Shown here piece by piece: positions 17,026 to 28,300 of a stretch of 64,000 nucleotides of DNA; position 1 is the stretch's first letter; each line of letters opens with the position of its first letter. This DNA comes from Phoronis australis (lineage: Eukaryota > Phoronida > Phoronidae). The notes under the pieces were generated by a model. The model searched no databases. It saw nothing but the letters and a program-made list of their open reading frames with translations, and was not told the origin of the DNA. Both the position numbers and the translations under genes were made by a program. The stretch covers positions 32,967 through 96,966 of the forward strand of contig NMRA01000574.1 of NCBI GenBank assembly GCA_002633005.1. The letters run 5' to 3'.

Positions 17026-19344
17026 CTATAACGCAGCAGCCTGCGAGATGACCAACTTGAGTTCGTTGGCAGCATGCGACACCCCCACAATTTGGTCCAC
17101 CATCTCTTGCACTGCCACGACGGCTGGGTACTGCAGCGCCGCCGTCTTGGTGGCGTTCACAGTCACCTTCAGACAGTCACACAGGTAGTTGGCGCAGTGC
17201 ATAATCTTCTGGCGCACGTCTGCGTGCAACACATTCCTGTGTAGTGTATCACCGATGAACACCAGCTTGTGTGCCGCCAACACCACGTACTTGCTGTTGG
17301 CAATGAATGTCTTTGGCGGCTGATTAGACTCGATGGCGCTAAAAAAGTTGTCAATGGCTAGCGACAGCGTAGCGCAGTGTGGCTCCATCTGTTGAGAGTA
17401 GAACACCAACAACTGTTTGTCGTTTGCTTCCAGGACTGTCGGTCGGTCAGACAGCGCGACAGAAGTGAAGTCACTCCTCACGGGAGCTTTGATGCCTTGT
17501 TCAAGTTTTTCCAGGGTAGCATTCTGTTCATCCAGCAGTTTCCTGTCAAATTCACGTTTATATTTTTTTTGCTCTTCAATGTCTTTCTGTTGTAGTTCGA
17601 CGTAGTCATACTCCTCGAATAACTGATTGTTTGCATAGTCAGTGTCACTGGTTTCGTCGCCGTCCAGTAGGTTCTCGCTACTATCCGATTTAAGTCTACG
17701 AGGTTTCCCATCCCGTTCTGGAGTGAGACGTTCGATTTTTGGACCCTTAGGAGTTGACGTCAACTGCCTGTGATTTGGTGTACTAGTCTTAGAGCCAGGA
17801 GTTTCTGGTAGTGGTCTTTGAGCACTGGGTGGCGTAGGCAGTGGTCGGTCCTGCATGGCAAATGACTTATCCGGGGTGCTCATATTGCTAGTATTCAAGT
17901 TGGGTTTTGGTTTAAGTGTGGGCTTGTTACCACCAGGTGGCGATGGAAGAGGCCTATCCTGGGCTGAACTCCTGTTTAATGTTGAACGTTTAAACAACAA
18001 AGAGCCATTGCCTTGTATCAACGATGTCAACTTACGATTGCTATCCGACAGTAGTCGGACAGCGTTGACAATTTTGCCGAGATAGTCTTCGCTCGATTCA
18101 CCAGTGACATCAACCAACGCATTTAGGTTCCAACTGCCCAACAACATCATATTCTTGCTGATGGTTTGCAGACATTCCTGCAGTGGTTGTAGCTGTTTTG
18201 ACAGTTTATGGAACAGTGACTTGTCTGCCGCCTTGGTCGAGTTTGCTAATGCCCCCTGGGCAAAGTCTACGTACTCTTGCAAGGCGGTCTTGACACCCAT
18301 GCAAGCCTGCCGAATGTCAGCGAGGCGGGGCTCCAGATTCTCACGTTTACGCCATGTGGCAGTCACATGACTGAGCAGCCTGTTGGTAGCCATTTGTACA
18401 TCCTGTTGGAGGTGAAGTAGAAGGTCCATCGCACTGTCCAAGTTCATTGGGAGCTCTTCGAACGTGCAAAGAATATCAGAGCCACGTGAGTCGTTACTCG
18501 AGCTCGACAGACGCTTGCTGTCTGCATTGTCGAGGTAAACACGTGAGTCTGGAATTGGGTCTGTATCTCTAGACACCATGGGAGGAACATCGTACACGCA
18601 CTCGTTGTCCCGCTCAGGACTTGGTGATAACCTCTGTTTATTGGGCGAAATGGTCAACAGAGAACTATTCTGTGGGCTGTCGTAAATATCGCCCCTTATG
18701 CCATCCCACTTAGTTGGCAACGAGTTGTATTTTTCAGTTTCCACAACCTTTGAATAACTTTTTGGAGTGTCGTAATCGTCAACATAGTCCGACGACACCC
18801 GTGACTTGGATAACACAGGAGGACTGTCATATATGTCCTGTTCTTTCACCACAGCCCGGCACGACGCTGGCACATCATAGATGTCTTGAGGATGTAACTC
18901 AGAACTTGATCGAGCTGAGCCACAAACACTAGGCGGATTGGAAGAACCTGGCACACTCATGCTGGATACTGTACTCGACATAGTCACATTAGAACCACTA
19001 GACAACATTGACACGGTGCTCGAGCGATTCGATGGAAGAATGTGTTCCTGCTCCGCATTCACAATCATCAGCTGCGCAGGAGGCACGTCGTAAATGTCCT
19101 GGGTCTCACCGACACCGCTGTCGCGTTCTGCAGGAGTAACTCTGGTAACGACCTCTGGCGACCTCCCGCGCGACGATGGGGGCGTGTCATACACATCCTC
19201 CAACTGCAGTTTGTTATTATTCAGTCTCTGTGGAGAGTCATAGATGTCGCTCGGGAAATACCTCGATGGAGGAACATCATAGTCCTCACCGCCATTGTTT
19301 TGATTGTAGATGTAAACATCACCCATTTTGCACGGTGTAATCAC
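17026..19344 (-). CDS. BCAR1: BCAR1 large 3' exon: substrate, serine-rich, Src-binding and C-terminal domains
   Basis: The acceptor on the minus strand is TTGCAG directly before GTGATTACACC (exon begins 19344); the stop TAG is at 17028-17026. The nine YDxP motifs fall roughly in exon residues 20-260, spaced 10-70 apart and mostly in D-I-Y-D contexts. A Ser-rich spacer follows at about 110-150. The four-helix region starts at about LPMNLDSAMDLLLHL. PxxP motifs lie between about 460 and 510, and YDYV at about 575, followed by a charged helix (EEQKKYKREFDRK). The C-terminal domain runs from LLVFYSQQMEPHCATLSLA to SQAAAL. The exon is GC-richer than its flanks. In vertebrates this part is split over several exons, so the single exon is notable; it may reflect intron loss or an ancestral layout. 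Confidence 0.95.
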   Translation of the reverse strand: MITPCKMGDVYIYNQNNGGEDYDVPPSRYFPSDIYDSPQRLNNNKLQLEDVYDTPPSSRGRSPEVVTRVTPAERDSGVGETQDIYDVPPAQLMIVNAEQEHILPSNRSSTVSMLSSGSNVTMSSTVSSMSVPGSSNPPSVCGSARSSSELHPQDIYDVPASCRAVVKEQDIYDSPPVLSKSRVSSDYVDDYDTPKSYSKVVETEKYNSLPTKWDGIRGDIYDSPQNSSLLTISPNKQRLSPSPERDNECVYDVPPMVSRDTDPIPDSRVYLDNADSKRLSSSSNDSRGSDILCTFEELPMNLDSAMDLLLHLQQDVQMATNRLLSHVTATWRKRENLEPRLADIRQACMGVKTALQEYVDFAQGALANSTKAADKSLFHKLSKQLQPLQECLQTISKNMMLLGSWNLNALVDVTGESSEDYLGKIVNAVRLLSDSNRKLTSLIQGNGSLLFKRSTLNRSSAQDRPLPSPPGGNKPTLKPKPNLNTSNMSTPDKSFAMQDRPLPTPPSAQRPLPETPGSKTSTPNHRQLTSTPKGPKIERLTPERDGKPRRLKSDSSENLLDGDETSDTDYANNQLFEEYDYVELQQKDIEEQKKYKREFDRKLLDEQNATLEKLEQGIKAPVRSDFTSVALSDRPTVLEANDKQLLVFYSQQMEPHCATLSLAIDNFFSAIESNQPPKTFIANSKYVVLAAHKLVFIGDTLHRNVLHADVRQKIMHCANYLCDCLKVTVNATKTAALQYPAVVAVQEMVDQIVGVSHAANELKLVISQAAAL

Positions 19345-22300
19345 CTGCAATAGAAACGAACAATATTATACTATATTATGTTTGTCATAAATCCAATACC
19401 TTTTATAACTTTGAACATACATCCCACGATTTCTAATTTCAGGCAGGCAAGATAAAAATGTAAACAGACTACAACGAATCAATAAAGTCGTGCGTGCGTT
19501 ATCTTGAGAGTCGGACAATAACAAATCTGTTCCTTTGGTGTTCTACAGTTCCTATGTATACAGCAACACTAGCACTAAAGAAATGAGAAAAACCCTGATC
19601 CATCATTACAACACCTCGGAAAACGTACAAACAACAGACAGTACGTAACTCACAGCAAACACAGAGAGCAGAAAGAGAGAACGTTTTAGATCTTTTTTAT
19701 AAGGACAAGTGTTATCACAGGTTCCGTCTCGGAAAAACCAAACCAATTTACAGAAACACAGACCAACAAGCTCTCCAGAGAAATCCATCCTCAGATCTCA
19801 ATGTCAACTAGAGCCCTTGAGCCTTGGCAGACAATTTGCTAAGACTTGGCAATGTCATTAGCTATCTCCAAATGAGACTTGGGAGGGTTTCAGCAGAGAG
19901 CTATGAATCACACTATCAGAAGTAGATGCACAGTGACATATGTGCACAGACTGCAACTGTGTCTGTGTTTTCAAAGGTTGATGTCTTGCTTATCTTGGGG
20001 ATTTTTTGTGCAGTAAATAACATCTTGAAGCAATTAACTAGGGAAACCCGCGCTGTGTAATACTCAATACCATAAACTAAGATTAATCCACGCCCTCTGT
20101 TTGCCTACAACAAAACCTTGTCCGCTTTCGTTAACAAATAACCTCACTTGTACTGGTAGAAATATGCTAATGGGAAACATGAACGTTCAAGCCATTAGTT
20201 TTATCATAGAACAAGGTTAACCAGCCTGGTGTCGCGGAACCTTTGGATCCTCCACAGTATTTTTGTTTTAACGATTCCATAATAGTTAGCAGATCTTTCA
20301 CACAAAGAAAAGGAACGACCTCAGAACTACCAGTACTGGTACCTTGAAGGTCACGCCAGCATCTCTTATAGCAGCAATGCCATTATAAGATACAAACCAA
20401 GATTTCGCCGATATTAAAACAATACTTGCCATGAAAAAACAAATGTTGACATTACAGTAGTGAATCAGACGACTAAAACAATATTTTTTGCTTTTCCAGA
20501 TGTACCATATATACTGCTACATGAATAATTCATCTTTAGAGATTGAAATACATACTCAAACAGATAAGAATGAAAATAATTGGCCTCATCAAAGTCTGAT
20601 AGGCATTATAGCCAACAGCAGGCGACATGATGAGACTAATCAACTGATTAGTCCCAAGTTGCCAATTCAATAGAAAATAGTATCCGCTCTTATTACATAC
20701 CATGGAACCTTATAATTAAGGACACAATGTTGAACATCAGTATTGAAGATTGTTAAAATGTATGTGACACTGGCCAAATGAATAGTACCTGCACTTAATG
20801 CATGTAGCGCAGTACTAAGGCTTACTCTCACCAATGTAGGACACGCTATGGAGTACAAGTGAGGTTTTGTTTTTTATTTCCCTAAAAGATGAATGCTTAA
20901 AAACGTAAATAGTTTATATCATATCTACCACCAGACACCATTTTGACTAACTGTGGGCATTCACAATGTTAGGAGTCATTAAAAATGACAAGAAATAATT
21001 TCGGGAATTATTTTTTAATTTGTCCAAAATAAGTGAGATTTTGCCTTATACAAACCAATTTTAACAAGGCTATCAATTTTTTGGTTTATATATGCACCAG
21101 CTATACTTCTTAAATATTTCTGTATCACAACCACCAATTACATTTTTCTCATTCACTATTTGTTTGGCCACAGATTCATGAGTCACATATCTCTAAAACT
21201 TATCAACATTTATTTAAAAAGAACACCAAGGCATCCACCAGCTTTAAAAATTTAATGTAGGAGATGGTGATTAAAAAAAACAACGAATGACGAACATGTG
21301 ATGACTCAGTCACCAATGAAACATAACCCAATGAGCTATAACAGACTTGTAAAAAACGATACACACACAGCAAAAAAAAACATATCATTGAGGTGCCAAC
21401 ACCAACACAGTCATTCCACTAACTGACCTGAAACGTATCATTAAAGAAATCACTCCTAATCCTCAACCCACAGCCAGTGTTAGTCATAGCAGTGAAAACA
21501 TCCAAGACACAAACACACAGCTCACTAAATGTCCACAAACTGTTTTCAAGCTTCTTTTATACAGGCTGCCAGGGGTTCCAGCGGGGACGTTACCAACACA
21601 AGTGTTTCTAGGCTGACCGCAATGAAACAGTCAACAAGACCTCAGAATACAAGGGGCAGGTCAGGTCTCCTGCAACATGTTATGGATGTAGAATGCTATG
21701 TTTACCAAGTGCTTCTGGATGACCGCCACATAACTGAGCAAGGCAAGGAATGTTGGTATCTGTCACCAGACAAGTTCCAGACAACTGCAGTAGACAGACA
21801 GCAAAAAGGAAGCCAAATGGTGAAATTCCAAAACCTGTAAGAGGAACTTCTTCCTTGAATAACAAGTTAGGAATTGCCAAACACAAGAATTACATCGCAT
21901 TCTCATCTAAAAAAAAGTACTACAACATAATAATGTTTCCCAGTTATTCCCACACTGCAAACAGTACAAGCCACTTGGTATGCCTAGAACAGGTGCTATC
22001 AATAGCCCTAGGCTACCAAAATATACCATTGCATACAGTACCCAACCACACCTCCTACACCAACCAGAATGGGCAAAGACCTATGAGAGCATCAATGTCA
22101 ACTCGAGACGTCAACACCAAAAAGGGATTTTTCTCCGGCACCAACACTCTGCAACAAACACCACTTCCCGGGAATACAGCGCCCTCTCTGTTTCTGCACT
22201 GTTTACCCACAATGCTGCAGTTTGTTTGGTACTTGGCTTATTTGTTGACTGTTGAGACTGCTGTGGTTCTAATCATTATTTTGCATTAAGGTTAGTTTGT

Positions 22301-25300
22301 TGTTTGTCATTCAGATGCCCATAAAGGTAATGCCCATCAAGTTTTACAGCAGAAGCTTAAGTTCTGCAAGTGAGATAAGGCTAAAGTTTTACAAGTGAGG
22401 CATGATAAAGCAATCTTTGCTAATGTCCAGATACTCTGCTCAGAACTGTGTTAGTGGCCCTATTGGTCATTCGTGTTTATCTACCTCGGTTAAAGAAGAA
22501 AGTTGATTTTGAGATGGTGGAATTAGCTTGTTTGAGGTATTGAAAAAACAATTGGTTCACAAATTAGACTATGGCTGCGTTATTGATTTTGAAACAACTG
22601 ACTACAACTTTGTAGAAATAATATCGAAAGCTTTGATAAAAAAATTCTTAAAAAATGCCTTTTTTTCCTGACAAGATTCAGGATTCCCATCGACAGAGCA
22701 CTGCTGCAAATGTACCTTATTTTTATCATGTGCCTGTTGAAAGCTATAAAACCCATGACAAGGCCATGTCAGGTCCACCAGAACCAGCAGAGCTCAGTAC
22801 TGGTCAAGAATGACCACTCATCCATCACCAGCCAAATGGTGGACATTGATGACCCTATATCATGACCTGGGTCCAACAAGAACAGTGGTCATTTGGTGGT
22901 CACTTGTCATGTAATGACATACACATGTGGTATTGACGACAACCAGGCAGATTAGAACATAGTGAACATAACCAAACCAAACATGTGCAAGATCTGTTTT
23001 TGGGTATGATGACATGATCACTGACCTTGGGTTTCTTACATAAATACCATAACATATGACAAAGGTCATGACCCTTCCTGGTATTTTTACTCATGCAACC
23101 CAGCTGGTCTGAATTATAAATATTGCCGTGCTATGAATCAGGTGATGATAATATACTAACACCCACTACACTATATCTTCTGAAACAGTGCATGGCAACA
23201 TAAACCAACATTTTACCCAGACTAACCTACATTGGTATTAACCTGGTTCAAACAAACAATGACCTAGATGACATCAGGGTCAAGTACATATGTCAAACGT
23301 AAACATACATTTTCAAGTCAGCCACACAAGCAGTGTTATAAGAGAACAACTAAACATTCAAGTACTTTGTCACACACACCCTGGTCCCCTAAGTATGGCC
23401 TGAACTGCCCCTTACATTGTATTATGCTGTGAGAATAACTGACTTCCACCAAAGCCTTTTGATAATACCCAGGTAAAGATATTTCCTATTTCAAGGGATA
23501 ACACATAGCAACTTTTGTTATTGAGCATGGCTGCTGAATAATGAACCAAAGAGTTTGATAGCAATCTCTACAATAAAACAGTAGCCAAATGATACCAATC
23601 TAAAACACACAATCATGTGTCAATCACTTGGATCTCCATGAGGTTAGCAGCAATGCTATGCAGCCTGCCAATCAACAACCCATGCATAATGAATGAATGA
23701 TACAGAGGAATTTTACACAAATGATAAAGTGTAGGAATTTAATTATGAAGGGGAGTCCAGGAATAAGAATCAAAGAAACAAACACCAAAATATGGATTTA
23801 GTCTATAAGCAGTTGACTGAAGACAACACGGCCAACACCAGTGATGTAGTTCATATTGTAGGTTAATCCAATTACACTGTACTTGGTAACCCATCGCCCG
23901 TACAATGAAAGATGTTCAGGTACACTGACCGACCTCATTACAAAGACTTCATTTGTACAGCTACTGGTTGTTAGAAATAAAAAAACACTTGAGAGTTTTA
24001 CAAGCTGCCATACATGTAGTCAGTAGACTTTTAGGGGCCACCGTACATGTAGTGAGTAAACTTTTACAAGCCACTCAAGGGCAGAGAATAAAAAAGCCGC
24101 GCGACGGCAGCACAACATTAGGGATTAGCCATTTTCTCAAGTTGTTCCTAAGACATAAGCCGATTCCCGCTCTTCAGAATAACACTACTGCAACACCAAG
24201 TAAAAATAGTTAACAGACCCTAATTACGCAAATTCTACTGAATTCTAAAATCATACACACTTCAAACGTCACGTCTTATCACAACTGACACTCTGTAATG
24301 CTGAAACCTCATATTAAGCCTGTGATAACACAGAACAGAGACAACTTATAGATTTTACCATGAAACTGCACAACTAATAAGGTGGTGTAAGCTGATGACT
24401 CATGCACGGATAGGTTGACAACAATTTGTCATGGGCAATAAAGTTATTTTTTCACAAATATCAACTGGATAGTCAAGCCACAACAAGGCATTTAAAAGGT
24501 ATTTCAATAAAAGCCACAATTGACAAGCAAATTGCAAAAGACAGAATGGAAACGAATTAAATCTCAGGGGCGCAGACATCTGCCCAATCAATTTCCACTT
24601 AATGTAAAATAAAAAAAAGTATGATGTTTACAATTCTTGCACACTTCGTCATAACTGTCACAGTGGGATGGCCGCACATGAGTCAGCATGCTAGCACATA
24701 AAACCGCCACTNCACAATGGGATGGCCGCACATGAGTCAGCACGCTAGCACATAAAACCGCCACTCAATAGAGTCCCACTGAAAGTTTAGTTCCCAAGGA
24801 CTTAGGTTTACAAGTATGGCCACAGCACCATCTTAATTGGTGGTTCTTCCGCCACCAACAATGTTTCAATTTTGAACACTTGAGCTCATTCACTAAGTAC
24901 ATGAAACAATAACTCCTACGTAATAACAAGCCTCATCTCTGTGAACACTTGAGGGGGGGGGCAGCTGGACAGACAAATAGAATACACACCCACTGAGAGA
25001 GTAGGGTTGAAAAAAGGTCCTTTTTACAGGGAGCTCACACAAAAAAGTCGGCCTTTTGTAGGTTTTTTCCTTTACAACAACCTTATTGTAAATACGAATT
25101 CCCTAAACCTCCTAATCCTTTCATAGGGATTCTTGGGCAGCATAATTTTTAACCTACGAAGCCTGAAACAATACAAGAAGAGGTGACATGTTGTCAAAAT
25201 GAATATGGTACTCTAAATCTTTTGTAATCTAAGTTTTAAAAACAAGACCTTTCTGTAGACTTGTGAAGTATCTAACCCATTCATAGGAAATTTCGTCGGA

Positions 25301-28300
25301 AAAGGCACCTTTTCGTGAATAAGTCCTGCAAACATCGCCTGTGGAAGTACCCCCCGTGAACACACATGAAAGAGGCTGTTAAAAGCTGTCATTTTCTGAT
25401 GGCCTGAGATTTTAGAATAACAATATAACCGTCACATCACTATTTCGCAGCCAACGAAATAAGTACAAAGTTGAAACATATTCTCCAACAATCTATATAT
25501 TATAGACCACGTAAGTCAGAGAAATCAAATTTGTGGCATGCTCATGATTTTCACACAATAAAGAAAGTTCAATGTCATAAACACATAATTTAAATCAGCC
25601 AATTCCTGATAAATCCCACCAAATTACTAAATTGATGACTCAATATGGGAGCTTGAACCAGACAAGTTTGGCCAGCAACAGCTTGACTAATGCGACAACT
25701 GAGCCCCTTCCAGACGCAATCCTACCCTGATTCTCTAGAAATAGTTGGTGTGCTGTAACATGGCACAAAAAACATGGGCTTAACAGTACACAAACAGCAA
25801 GCTGCAGGCCTAGCCAGTCCATGCAAGGCAGACAGCTTTTCCTTTTGGTCAAGATGTGTGAAGCAGGCAACTGTACAGGAGCGCAGTTATAAATCCCCCA
25901 AGTTGTTAATCAGGTCTGAAATCTGGAATACTTCTAAAACATGCCATACAGCAGGTTGCACATAAGTGGGCCATGTGCCCCTCCAGGAAATCTACACCTC
26001 TGGAGAACACCACAGCAACACCCACTCACCCAGATGACTTCCCTAGTTAAGTATACAGTAACTCTGTAACTTGTGAATCACCTCTCCCCAAGACATCCAC
26101 TCCAATAGGCAGTCAATATACAATAGCAGGCAGATTCCATCTAAGGGGAAAATTGTGGATAATACAGGTGTACCCAAACAAACCCATTGACTACAAATAA
26201 CTCTTCTAACTTACCAACCAATAAAAGCTGACGGCCAAGGCTATGCGGGCTCAAAGTGGAATCCGCTGACCAATCACTACTGAACAAAATACCTTTAGGC
26301 CAATAGGTCTCTTATCTCTGGCTGATACCATGCAGAAGACAGAAGGCCAGTTTCTAAAGACAGCTGCTCAGCTTGTAAGAGTACAAGACACTATACACCT
26401 AGTAACTTCACATATCTTATGACCATGAGGCACCCTAGACGCATGGATACTGATTCATAACAGGGCTTCAGAAATGTCAAGGATGAGCCAACCTGAGCAT
26501 GTATTTCACCTGGGCTTAGTTCCCGAAATAAACACAGTGATTACACTAACACACTGAGAATCTATGTCAAGATTGCTACTATACACATGTACAATGAGAC
26601 CTGTTGTCACTCAGGGCCGGAGCTGAGCAGGATTGATCCAATATGACAATGTTGAAACTGACAGAGAAAAGATACCTAAGGTCACGATGCCTGGAATAGG
26701 ATTAAGATTTCTAGAAGTAGAGCTGGACTATTTTAGGCAGGTTTTGCTTACAGTGGCTGTGCTACTACCAAAGTATTGTTGCAAGTCAAGTCACCAGTTA
26801 AAAGTCAGAAGTCACACCATGGTTGAACGAACTAATTATGAAGTCTGGCTGTGGCTGACTGACAGAAAGTTACATCATCCGAAAATGGTTAGTTGCTAAA
26901 TATTACCAGCAATGGAAATTTCAGAAACTTTACCTGCACTTGCTTTCAACGCTAATCATCTAACTCGTGTGCAGTGGGTTGTGGGTATGCAAATGGCCTC
27001 ACCCGATATGCAAATAGTGCTTTCGATAAAAATTCAATAGCATGAATTAATCACTATTAAGCTGACAACTGGACAGTTGAAAAGGAAATATGATAATCTG
27101 CAAAAATAGATAAAACCAGTTGGCTGGAAACTCGTTGCCGGAGCCAGTGTATTTTTAATCAACCATTGAATAAGTGACAGACGGCCTGGTCAATTTCAAT
27201 AGTAAAACACAGCTCTGCTACAACTGAGACAATTGCTCATGCCAACAGACCTCTCAATACAGATGTTTATCTTATATAACTTTTTTGCAAAGCTTGCTAA
27301 GAACATCTTCATCACAAGAGACATTTTAAGCAGACTAGGTAATGGCATCGGATGCAAAAATAGACTTGAGTTGCAGAGATTTCACAGACATCTGTCTTTT
27401 GAGGAACAAATGTCCAGTGAGGAATGAAGGCACAGCATGATGCAACAGGGGAGACAATGACAGAAAAGGACAACAAATGAAAAGACCTTTGAATGATACA
27501 ACCCACATTTGAAACAAAAATTGCCGTCATGAAGCAATGCTTGCTGTTACCTTTATCAACAGAGCTGAGGGTGAATAGCAAACACTTCACAATATGCACG
27601 GATATAGTTAAACTAACCTCCAACAGATGTCAGTCAAGTGAGACAAGAGGAAGAATTATCCACTGGTTTATAAGTGCTCAACCAAAAATATTTCAGTTGC
27701 GTCCTGAAAACTTAGTCATCAAAATCTGAAGAAATAACACTAATTGCACATGTCGCCAACACATCCCTGGATTTACACTATAAACTTGTGAATAAACTTG
27801 CAGCTCAGACATTGAATTTTATCAGAACAGGTATTTAATCTTGTAATCATCAGATTAATAACACAGCCAGGGGGACATGCATAGCAGACATTCTAAGACG
27901 AAGGATTACAGCCTGGGAATTTGACGGAAGTTCCATTTCCATACGTGAGATATGCTAGCATGCCGTAGCAAACCAAGTCGATGATTTCTAAAAATTTAAG
28001 CTGATAGCCACACTGAATCTACATTACGGGAATCCAGTTTCCGATTTCCAAGTCGGTAGTTGAAAGAGATGCTATTCAGACAAAAAAGATTAATTCCTTG
28101 CATCAACAATAATCCGACCAAAATTAAAGCACGTGGAAGTCAAATATAGTGTCGTTTGCCGAGATGTATTGATTTTTGCCTAGCGAAATCAACCAATAAT
28201 TACTCTGAGAAGCTATGTTTTAAAGATGTATGTGAAATAACAATTGCTTATGGTGAGATTTCACTTACACAGTGTTGAGGCAAGTGTCCAAACGAAAAAA

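Noticed and set aside
21750-22289. 179-codon plus-strand frame as a gene inside the Cas intron
   Set aside because: Low-complexity composition, no domain, no neighbouring splice or promoter signals.
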